A DNA stretch of 64,000 bases, taken from positions 5,292,521 to 5,356,520 of the forward strand of contig OZ023193.1 in the NCBI GenBank assembly GCA_963995505.1, written 5' to 3'. The stretch is from Hypericum androsaemum. Taxonomy: Eukaryota; Streptophyta; Magnoliopsida; Malpighiales; Hypericaceae. Of this stretch, positions 45,691 through 55,242 are shown piece by piece; the first letter of the stretch is position 1; the number at the start of each line of letters is the position of its first letter. The notes under the pieces were generated by a model. That model searched no databases. It was not told the DNA's origin and saw nothing but the letters and a program-made list of their open reading frames with translations. The position numbers and the translations under genes are program-made.

Positions 45691-45724
45691 GATACAAAAA
45701 TATCATCAAAAAAAAAAAGCCCCA

Positions 45725-46220
45725 CAATAACTGCAAACACACCACCTCTCGAACCAGCTTCAAAGGTCTTGGCCTTTATTTTGAAGAACAAGAATCTAAC
45801 AATCAGGAAAGATCAACAGAGCCCTACAATAGAAGCTACTCCCATTGATATTCCAACCCCTTCTTACAATGTCGAAGAATGAGCTTCAGTGGCCTAGCAA
45901 CTAGCTCAGAAGCTTGGAATAGAATGGATAGAAGACACTGAGTCTATTCTAAGATTAATAAGAGGATTACTTGGGGGATCCAAAAACCACATGAATGTGC
46001 CATCGTGGAACATTAGAGGGGCTAACTCCCCTCTAAAAAAGCAGTAACTGGGCAAAAGGTAAAGAAAGAAAATATGGGTTCCATTATCCTAGAAGAAACT
46101 AAGATGGAGAATTTGAATTCTTGTACAATAAGAAGTATGTACAGTAGATACTCAAGGCTGGGACTTTGTTCCTTCTGTAAGGACTGTTGAGGGTATAATT
46201 TGTATTTGGAACAAGAGTTT
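45725..46220 (+). mobile_element. LINE fragment 1 (5' region and start of ORF2)
   Basis: 5' region shared with 34440-34610, then an ATG at 45991 followed by NVPSWNIRGANSPLKK and SIILEETKME, the first blocks of a LINE AP endonuclease. Truncated after the endonuclease start. It sits between exons of the minus-strand genes. Confidence 0.7.
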
Positions 46221-46254
46221 TTTCAAAATAAAAATGCATATTTAGAAGTGGTGG

Positions 46255-46480
46255 CTTACCATCCGGCTGATTCTCCTCCTCGCATTGTTCAAACTTTTGG
46301 CATGACAAAAAAAAAGTAGACATGTTACATAAAAAAATCACAACACAAAAAAGGAATAATTAACTAAGATTGAAGAAAAATCATAATATTACCTCTGAAT
46401 TGCTACTACTGGAAGCCACAACAATAGCATGAGAAGGATTCGCATCCGTAACAGCAGAAATCTCCGACTCTGATGGAAAA
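46255..46480 (-). other. Possible exons linking the membrane-protein and DUF1296-like genes
   Basis: Two exon-like stretches: 46467-46394, reading SESEISAVTDANPSHAIVVA up to a GTAATA donor, and about 46296-46255, reading KFEQCEEENQPD up to GTAAGC. They resemble each other and the SEIPGSLDVVSS exon in style. Their gene is uncertain. Confidence 0.4.
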
Positions 46481-46639
46481 TAAATACAAAGAGGTGAAGA
46501 ACAATTACGAAGAAAGAGAATATTGTTGCTTCTGGAATCAACGCACATGAGAGAAACGGAATTTGTTTAAGAAACAAGTGTTCGGCATAAGCAAAAGGCT
46601 CATTTGGAGGGGGATTCAATAGCGGAGAAATTTTTTGAG

Positions 46640-47365
46640 AGCCCGAGCCCAAGGCCAGTGGAGAATCAAGTGCAGACACACACCACCTCTCGAATTAAGA
46701 AACAGACTCCAAAGGCCTTGGTCTTTATTTTGAAAGAACAAGAAGCTAACAAACAACAAAGATCGAAAGAGCCCCACAATAGCAGTTTCCCCCATTGATA
46801 ATTAAACTTTTTCTTACAGAATCGAAGAATAAGCTCTCATTTTCCTAGCTCAGAGGCTTAAAATAGAATGGATAGAAGACACAAAGTCTATTCTGAGATT
46901 TATAAGGATTACTTAGAGATCCAAAAACCACATGAATGTGCCATCATGGAACTGAGGGGCTAACTCCTCTCTAAAGAGAGCGGTAACTAGCCAAATAGTA
47001 AAGAAAGAAACTATTGGTTTCATTATCCTACAAGTTGGAGAATCTGAATTCTCATACATTAGAAGTATACAGAGGATGAAGACTCTAGGCTGGGACGAGA
47101 CTCTAGGCTGGGCTGGGACTTTGATCCTTCTGTAAGGAATGTTGGGGGTCTAATTTGTATTTGGAACAAGAGTTCTTTCAACGAGAGATCAGTCTACAAG
47201 GCTGGCACGAAAGAGATTGGTTGTCAAGATCTAACATTGTACATTGAGTCACTTAGGTGATCAAGGCTTTTGTTAATTACATCCCGTATGTATTAGTTTG
47301 ATCTATGTAAGGTTTACACCTTCGGAGGTATAAATAAATCAATCTATTTATCCAAAAAATGGAAC
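46640..47365 (+). mobile_element. LINE-derived element 2, internally deleted, with 3' end
   Basis: 5' region, the same ORF2 start (MNVPSWN) and then, after internal loss, a 3' end with CCTTCGGAGGTATAAATAAA before an A-run at about 47355-47362. It has a 24 bp duplication (GACTCTAGGCTGGGA repeated) at 47083-47115. It lies in an intron of the DUF1296-like gene. Confidence 0.7.
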
Positions 47366-47401
47366 AATTATTGACATGAAAGAAAGAATGGTAATTCTAA
47401 C

Positions 47402-49236
47402 CTTTCTGGTGTGAGACATTAGCTTGCGGATTCATCTGTGCCGTCGCTTGTTGTTCCATTGATATCGTTGAAGCAGGATTACTGCTAGCTGCACGAAGGT
47501 TTGAGGCCTACACACAATAGAAAAGAAAGAGAGCTTGTATCAACATTTAAAGCAACTCTTGAATATATCATTTCAACTCATAACATCCACAAAGCATATT
47601 ATGGAAACAACATATTGCAACCGATATCATCAAGATAGAATAACCAACCTAGGTATACTGAATGTTTAAGGATCAAAAACAGAAGAAAAAAAAGAGAGGG
47701 AATTGATGTTGACCTCTTGTGGAGATGGCAGACTCTGGCTACAAATGGTTCCACCAGCTTGTTGCTGCTGTGATTCTGAAGGATATGGCACTAGCTTCTC
47801 AGTCACCACTGGAGAATCAGAACCAGAATTCCTTACTTGATCATCCGAGATCTCCACCTGCTTGCTGGAAGAGGCGTCATCACTAGAAGCCTTATGATGA
47901 AATTCTGATGGACTACAATCAGAAATATTTAGCCAAGTATCAGATAACAGTGATTTTCTACCATCAATTCTCATGCAAATACTGTAAAGGACTTAGAATC
48001 CAAATAGACCAAAAAAATATCCTAACTCAGAATATTGGGAAAATAGAAGCCGCGTCACAAATTATACATCAAAAATTCTACCGTGAAACAAAATGCACAT
48101 ATTCAGGTTGAAGGCAAGGAGAACCAGTAACAAACCTTGGAGCAGATTCATCATGTGTTTCTTCTACGTGTCCAAATGTACAGCTCCGAGCATCAAATCC
48201 CTTGCCAAAGCCGAAGTCCAGGTCAGCTCTAACATCTTGAGGTACTCGCATGTGCTCTGGTTTGAGAAGAGGTATTTTAACATTCTGATTCTCATATAAT
48301 TCAACAGTAGTAGCTGGATCCAAGTCCTTTGTTTCATCGGCAGCTGCAAAAGTAGATTTTGGGGGTGTCTCAGTCACTCCGCATAAACAAAGTGATTTAT
48401 CTTCTAAAGGCCAAACAACAATGAAATTACATCCCACAATATAGCAGACTCTTTGGATAAAATAAGCTTCTCAACATGGAAGTTAGAAAGGATTGCGATT
48501 ACCGCCACTGCATGGTCAAAACAAAGAATCCTATTGGAAGTATGACAACTGAAGGAAAGGGATGTTATATCTCACCTTTCTGATGACCCACTTGATGCAG
48601 CTTCCCATCAGCTTCGTCAGATCTTTTAGGTCCCGATACTGAACCAGAAGATGAAGATGAAGATGAAGATGAATTCTTCCTGCCAACTACCAACCCCGCA
48701 TCACGTTTGATGTCTCCGACATCGACAGATGATACAGATTGTCTTTTCTTCATCTTTCCTCTCTTCTCTTCAGTGAATGCACCTGTTAGATAAATAAAAA
48801 ACAACGTGATCGAACAAACGAACGAACAAACTCCAAACCGTTACACAGACTCCAGCTACTAACAACTAATATCCATCCATGTTCCAATGTTTATAGTTAG
48901 TTATTTTGTTGTGGGTAACCCAAATTCTCAGTTAAGCTATCCAGTTCCTGACGCAGGGTACCTTTTATCTTTTGCATATCAGGTGTTTGATAAAATTCCT
49001 GACCAGAGCACGTCAAAAATATGAACCTAAAGTGAGAGGGAGAAGTAGTCTCTCACCTTTGGCAAGCAACTCCAGGGTGGTGTCGTTGGGGTCCATGCTG
49101 TTTTCCTTGAGCTCCAAGTAAATGTCGTCATCGGAAAACTGACTATCTTTTTAATATCCTGTATAACCGCCCTCACTTTTTCCGATAACCCGTCGGTGGG
49201 CGCCGGAAGCTTCTCACCTCTACTCGTCCCCGCCAT
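47402..49236 (-). pseudogene. GBF-interacting-protein-1-like gene (DUF1296), with frameshift
   Basis: Exon 1 49236-49057, exon 2 48782-48576, exon 3 48403-48136, exon 4 about 47920-47713 and exon 5 47508-47402. Exon 1 starts MAGTSRGEKLPAPTDGLSEK and contains the DUF1296 domain (VRAVIQDIKKIV, then DDDIYLELKENSMDPNDTTL in a shifted frame). Exon 2 continues AFTEEKRGKMKKRQSV with a long Ser run. Exon 3 has PLLKPEHMRVPQDVRADLDF, the typical IPxHxxVP motif. Seven bases are missing between 49140 and 49141 compared with the unit 1 copy, which breaks the frame in the domain. GIP1-like proteins interact with G-box binding factors; the frameshift makes this copy doubtful. Confidence 0.7.
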
Positions 49237-49389
49237 TCCGTGTTGATGTATAGGAGAAGAAGAAGAAGAAGAAGAAGCTGTGTCGTCGCTTTTGGGAGGG
49301 AGGAGGAGATGAAGTTGGTTTGCCTTCTGTAGTTTGTATGGTCGTGGGCCTATTTTATTTGGTTTCTTTTGTTTTGTAAAGCCCAACTA

Positions 49390-49824
49390 GATTGGAACTT
49401 GTTTAATCAATCGTTCATAGACTTATGAAATAGGTATCTAGGAATGAATATATAGGAAACAGGTATTGTGGCCGGTATTTTTTTTTTCTTGATAAATAGA
49501 ATTTATTTATCAAAAAATTATCTAGGAATTTATATATATATATATATTTATTTATATACTCTACAAAAGAAGAATATTGGATATCGAGAATTTAGTTTTC
49601 TAGACTATAGGAATTTATATATTTGGTTCATCTCATCGTTTATGATTGGGTTTTAATTTGGTTTCTGGAACAATAACGACGCGGGCGGCATCGAGTGCAA
49701 CAAGGGCCGCTAACCCGGTTTGCTATGGGCCGGATTAGTTGCCAGGTCATCGAGGTCGACTTACCCCCACATGCGTTGCAAGAGCCATCCTTCATCTCTT
49801 GGAAATTATGGTTGGAGCAGAAAC
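49390..49824. other. Spacer between unit 3 and copia element 2
   Basis: 49380-49480 still matches the unit 1 spacer at 35400-35530. The rest includes a TA-rich run (49530-49550) and a GC-rich stretch at 49675-49770 on the edge of the copia insertion. No gene seen. Confidence 0.6.
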
Positions 49825-50174
49825 TGTAAATTAAATTACATAGATAATAAACGGTATGCGGAAGCGTACTCGGATTGGTCGATGTAGTGTTGAATACCAT
49901 CTTCTTTATGGCTAGGTTTCTCTCGTCTTTCCTATCGTTTTTATGATACCCACCGATGGATGGCATTAGCATCTATTTATAGGCAGAGAGAGGACCAAGC
50001 TATATACCTAGATTCAATCGGGCGCGTCCATCAAGCTCCCAATGGACGGTTGAGATTAAACTAATAACCATACTCATAATAGGACTCTAACTCATTAAAG
50101 CAATCAATAATAGAGTCCAACTATATGAGAGCCACCTTAATAGAATTATCAAGACTTAATAGATAATTCTTACA
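49825..50174 (-). repeat. 3' LTR of copia element 2
   Basis: 350 bp, TG...CA on the minus strand (TGTAAGAATTATC to TTAATTTACA). Next to it is the polypurine tract AAGTGGGAGAA. A TATA box TATAAATAGATG (minus strand) is at about 49970-49981. Confidence 0.95.
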
Positions 50175-50521
50175 TTCTCCCACTTGGCTCGAATATAGGT
50201 TAATAGTATAACATAAGGTGCACAACATAAGTAATCTCAACTCAAAGTCCACAATCATAATGTCATCATATGATAAGCTACTAAATGCGAGCTATAGCGG
50301 TTATATGTCAATTATGTGACATACTCCCTTCCATAACCACGACACTAGCAACTCAACATACTAGACCAATAAAGTGGTACATAGAACCAATAATAGTCCA
50401 CAATAATGTCTCATAGAGACTTTCTTGTTTTTCCATAAATCTATAATGTATACATCAATAACGAAACAAGAAAACTATAATGTATATCAGAAACGTATTA
50501 GTGAGCTCAGAGTGTCATCTA

Positions 50522-53500
50522 TTAAAAACAATCAGAAATACAACCAAGACCCATTCTTAGTGCATGCTCTCTAAATTGTTTTGGTTGTAATGGCTTTGTC
50601 AACGGATCTGCAATCATGAGATCTGTACTGATGTGCTCAATAGACACCCTTCGTTCCTGAACTTCCTCCTTAACGACAAGGTACTTCAAATCCATGTGCT
50701 TCGCACCTCTAGAGTATTTGTCAGTCTTGGAGAAAAATACTGCTGAGGAATTATCACAATAAATTTTCAGCGGCTTGCTAATGGTGTCGACAACCGCAAG
50801 TCCCGAAATAAAGTTCCTCAACCACTTAGCTTGGATCGAAGCCTCAAAACATGCCACAAATTTGGCTTCCATAGTGGATATAGCTATTGTAGTCTGTTTG
50901 GCACTTTTCCATGAAATTGCTCCATCCGCCAAAAGAAATACATATCCACTAGTAGACTTCTTACTATCTTCGCATCCGCCATAATCTGAATCTGAATATC
51001 CAATCACCTCTAAAGTGTCAGATCTTTTATACATGAGCATGTGGTCTTTGGTCCCATAAAGATACCTTAATACTTTCTTTGCAGCTCTCCAATGTTCATT
51101 ACCTGGATTCTTTTGATACCTGCCTAGCATACTGACCGCAAAGCTGATATCCGGTCTTGTGCAATTCTGCAAGTATTGTAGGCTACCAACAACTTGAGCA
51201 TAAGGGATAGGCTCCATTAATTTTTGTTCTAGTTCATTCTTAGGACATTGTTTAAGACTAAATTTATCACCTTTATGTATAGGAACGGGACTGGCATTAC
51301 ATACAGGATGTTCAAATTTCTCCAGAACCCTTTCCACATACCCTTTCTGTGACAATCCAAGAAAACCTTGTGCCCTATCACTGAATATCTCTATTCCAAT
51401 CACATAGGATGCTTCACCCAAATCTTTCATCTCAAAATTTTCTGAGAGAAAGTCTTTAGTCTCACGTAATATTCCTAAGTCATTTGCAGCAAGCAAAATG
51501 TCATCAACATATAGGACTAGAAATATATACTTGCTCCCACAGATCTTTTGGTATATACACTGATCAACAATATTTTATTTGAAACCAAAAGATGTGATGG
51601 TATCGTTAAACTTGAGATACCACTGTCGGGAAGCTTGCTTAAGCCCATATATCGATCTCTTAAGTTTACACACCAACTGTTCTTTTCCTTCAACCTCAAA
51701 CCCTTCGGGTTGATCCATATAGACTTCCTCCTCAAGGTTCCCATTAAGAAAGGCTGTTTTCACATCCATTTGGTGTAACTCCATTTCATAGTGAGCCACC
51801 AATGCCATAATTATCCTTAAAGAGTCTTTCTTAGAGACTGGTGAAAAAGTCTCATTGTAATCAACACCACTTTTCTGAGAAAAACCCCTTGATACAAGTC
51901 TAGCTTTATAACGTTCGATATTGCCAATGGGGTCACGTTTGGTCTTGAAGACCCATTTACACCCAACCCTCTTAGAACCTTCAGGCAATTCGACGAGATC
52001 CCAGACCTTTAGCCTTTCCATGGATTTTAACTCTTCCTTCATGGCATTCATCCATTTCTCAGACTCATGTGATTCAATAGCTTGTGAAAACGAAACTGGA
52101 TCCTTATTGACTCCAATATCAAAGTCTATCTCATGCAAATTTACCACAAAATCATCTGAAATAGCTGACTTTCTTTTTCGTGTAGAATGTCTTAATACTA
52201 TTTCTTGTGGTTGTTGTTCATTTGAGTTTGGTGAGTTATTTGGTACTTGATGGCCCAAATTTTCATCCATGTTGACTTGCATTTCTTCAACATTTGGAGT
52301 AGCATTCGGTACAATTGTGGAAGAAGAAATCGATACAGGCAAATTTGCATTTATTTCAACTTCCTTAATTTCTACCCTTTGATTACTCCCACTAACTTCA
52401 CCATTCTCAATGAACCTTGCATTACCAGTTTCAACAATTCTCGGACTATGGTTCGGACAGTAAAATCTGTACCCTTTAGATTTCTCTGGGTAACCAATAA
52501 AGTAACCACTTACTGTTCGAGAATCTAATTTACTTTCATGTGGATTATATAATCTCGCTTCCGCTGGACAACCCCAAACATGCAGGTGTCTCATACTAGG
52601 TTTTCTTCCAGTCCAAAACTCAAAAGGAGTTTTCGGAACAGCCTTACTAGGAACCTTATTCAGTAAGTACATAGCAGTTTTGAGAGCATATATCCACAAC
52701 GAGATGGGCACTTTTGTATTACTCATCATACTCCTAACCATTTCAATTAAAGTCCGATTTCGCCTTTCCGCTACACCATTTTGTTGTGGTGTACCTGGCA
52801 TGGTGTATTGAGCAATTATGCCATGCCTTTCAAGGAACTTTGCAAATGGACCAGGACATTGACCACTTTCGTCATGTTTACCATAATATTCACCACCTCT
52901 ATCAGACCTTACGATTTTTACTTTCATGTCTAATTGCCTTTCAACTTCATTCATATACACCTCAAAGGCATCAAGTGCTTGAGATTTTTCACGAAGTAAA
53001 TAGACATGACCATACCGTGAAAAATCATCAATAAAGGTAATAAAATATTTTTCTCCACTAAAGGATGGAACATTAAATGGTCCACAAATATCGGTGTGTA
53101 TTATCTCAAGAAGCTGAGTACTTCTCGTGGCTCCTTTCTTGCTATGTTTGGTTTGCTTTCCCTTAATGCAATCCACACATATGCTAAGATCAGTAAAATC
53201 TAGATTCGGGATAATCTCATTCCTTACTAATCTTTCTAACCTTTCTTTGGATATATGACCCAAACGCTTATGCCACAAGTAAGCAGAACTATTATTCTCA
53301 ATGTTACGTTTAATACCAACGTTACAAACACTAAGCAGAGATTCAGAAAAGATACTATCGAGTTTCAGCTTATATAAACCATCAGATAGAACACCAGAAC
53401 CAATGAGGTTTGTATTCTTAAATAAACTGAAACATCCAAAACCAAATTTAACATGAAAACCACAAATATCCAACATAGAAAGAGAAATCAAGTTTCTAGA

Positions 53501-53930
53501 TACTGAAGGCACATAGAGAGTCTGTAATAAGTCTAAATAATGACCAGTGTCTAAGACTAAACGGTAAGTTCCAATGCCTTCAATTGAAACCTTCGTTCGA
53601 TTTCCCATGAGGAGGAATCTTTCATTTGGGTTTATGGTTTGGATCGAACTGAATCCCTGCATAACATTGGAAACATGAGTTGTAGCACCAGAGTCAATCT
53701 ACCAAGTATTGGAAGGTACCTCAGATAAGTTTGATTCGAAACATACAAAGATGTTATCTTTACCTTTCTTTTCAAACCAAACTTTACGTTTCAGGCAGTC
53801 TTTTCGATAATGTCCCTCCTTCTTACAGAAGTGACACTTATCACCCCTCTTTTCATTCATGGTAGGTTGCGCTACCTTGGCAGGACCCTTCCTCTTAAAT
53901 TTCTTGACTTGGCACTCTTGGAAGAAAAAT
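50522..53930 (-). pseudogene. Copia 2 gag zinc knuckle, protease, integrase, RT and RNase H
   Basis: Minus-strand order: zinc knuckle CHFCKKEGHYRKDC (about 53800-53840), protease IDSGATTHVSN, LWHKRLGHISKERL, integrase (FITFIDDFSRYGHVYLL, IVRSDRGGEYYG, GTPQQNGVAERRNRTL), RT (ELHQMDVKTAFLNGNLEEEV, LVLYVDDILLAANDL) and RNase H (YSDSDYGGCEDSKKSTSG, KYLVVKEEVQERRVSI). One frame covers 53662-50522 with a TAA at 51575-51577 between RT motifs, and a TAG at 53699-53701 lies in the protease just before IDSGA. Otherwise the frame is well kept, as expected for a young copy. Confidence 0.92.
52319..52980 (-). repeat. Left arm of the 662 bp inverted repeat
   Basis: Part of the normal integrase/RT-linker region of copia 2, matched inverted at 54185-54846. 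A transcript through both arms would form a long double-stranded RNA. Confidence 0.93.
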
Positions 53931-53934
53931 TTCA

Positions 53935-54184
53935 GGCTATTACTGATGAAAGCTCTGAGGATGAGAAGACGTTCTATTATGCATGGGAACGGTCAAACAG
54001 ATTAAGCCTAGCATTTATGCGCATGAAAACTGCCAGCAACATTAAGAGCTCAATTCCACAGATAGAAAGTGCATAGGAATATCTTTCTACTATGAAAGTG
54101 AGATTTCGTTCTGCAGATAAGTCTCTTGCTGGCACATTAATGGCAAATCTTACGACCATAAAGTTCAATGGATCGCAAAGTATG
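53935..54184 (+). pseudogene. Inverted gag fragment of copia element 2
   Basis: The plus strand reads LSLAFMRMKTASNIKSSIPQ, a stop, then YLSTMKVRFRSADKSLAGTL and TTIKFNGSQSM, a typical copia gag. It is in the opposite orientation to the rest of the element and abuts the inverted integrase fragment at 54185. Confidence 0.85.
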
Positions 54185-54846
54185 AAGCACTTGATGCCTT
54201 TGAGGTGTATATGAATGAAGTTGAAAGGCAATTAGACATGAAAGTAAAAATCGTAAGGTCTGATAGAGGTGGTGAATATTATGGTAAACATGACGAAAGT
54301 GGTCAATGTCCTGGTCCATTTGCAAAGTTTCTTGAAAGGCATGGCATAACTGCTCAATACACCATGCCAGGTACACCACAACAAAATGGTGTAGCGGAAA
54401 GGCGAAATCGGACTTTAATTGAAATGGTTAGGAGTATGATGAGTAATACAAAAGTGCCCATCTCGTTGTGGATATATGCTCTCAAAACTGCTATGTACTT
54501 ACTGAATAGGGTTCCTAGTAAGGCTGTTCCGAAAACTCCTTTTGAGTTTTGGACTGGAAGAAAACCTAGTATGAGACACCTGCATGTTTGGGGTTGTCCA
54601 GCGGAAGCGAGATTATATAATCCACATGAAAGTAAATTAGATTCTCGAACAGTAAGTGGTTACTTTATTGGTTACCCAGAGAAATCTAAAGGGTACAGAT
54701 TTTACTGTCCGAACCATAGTCCGAGAATTGTTGAAACTGGTAATGCAAGGTTCATTGAGAATGGTGAAGTTAGTGGGAGTAATCAAAGGGTAGAAATTAA
54801 GGAAGTTGAAATAAATGCAAATTTGCCTGTATCGATTTCTTCTTCC
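54185..54846 (+). repeat. Right arm of a 662 bp inverted repeat (integrase fragment)
   Basis: Inverted copy of 52319-52980, of the same length. The plus strand reads the integrase (VKIVRSDRGGEYYGKHDESG, GTPQQNGVAERRNRTL), with two amino-acid differences that I see (T for I, R for K). It is in the same direction as the gag fragment before it. The arms are separated by about 1.2 kb. Confidence 0.93.
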
Positions 54847-54872
54847 TTAATTTCTACCCTTTGATTAAACCT

Positions 54873-54885
54873 GGCTCTGATACCA
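54873..54885 (-). other. Primer-binding site of copia element 2
   Basis: Minus strand TGGTATCAGAGCC, two bases from the 5' LTR. Complementary to the initiator methionine tRNA 3' end. Confidence 0.93.
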
Positions 54886-54887
54886 CA

Positions 54888-55237
54888 TGTAAATTAAATT
54901 ACATAGATAATAAACGGTATGCGGAAGCGTACCCGGATTGGTCGATGTAGTGTTGAATACTATCTTCTTTATAGCTAGGTTTCTCTCGTCTTTCCTATCA
55001 TTTTTATGATACCCACCGATGGATGGCATTAGCATCTATTTATAGGCAGAGAGAGGACCAAGCTATATACCTAGATTCAATCGGGCGCGTCCATCAAGCT
55101 CCCAATGGACGGTTGAGATTAAACTAATAACCATACTCATAATAGGACTCTAACTCATTAAAGCAATCAATAATAGAGTCCAACTATATGAGAGCCACCT
55201 TAATAGAATTATCAAGACTTAATAGATAATTCTTACA
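54888..55237 (-). repeat. 5' LTR of copia element 2
   Basis: 350 bp, the same length as the other LTR, with four substitutions: C in place of T at ACCCGG/ACTCGG, T/C at ACTATC, A/G at ATAGCT and A/G at ATCATT. Confidence 0.95.
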
Positions 55238-55242
55238 GAAAC

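Larger units (their letters stand above)
49825..55237 (-). mobile_element. Ty1/copia retrotransposon 2, young, internally rearranged
   Basis: LTRs of 350 bp each (49825-50174 and 54888-55237) differ at four positions. The flanks carry a 5 bp target duplication GAAAC at 49820-49824 and 55238-55242. The orientation is minus, with the PBS at 54873-54885 and the PPT at 50175-50185. RT/RNase H and integrase are at the usual place, but most of gag is replaced by inverted DNA at 53935-54846. The target duplication shows that the rearranged form was itself inserted. Named stops are at 53699-53701 (protease) and 51575-51577 (RT). Confidence 0.95.

Noticed and set aside
54873..54885. A tRNA-like element with TGGTATCAGAGCC
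   Set aside because: It is the primer-binding site; there is no cloverleaf around it.
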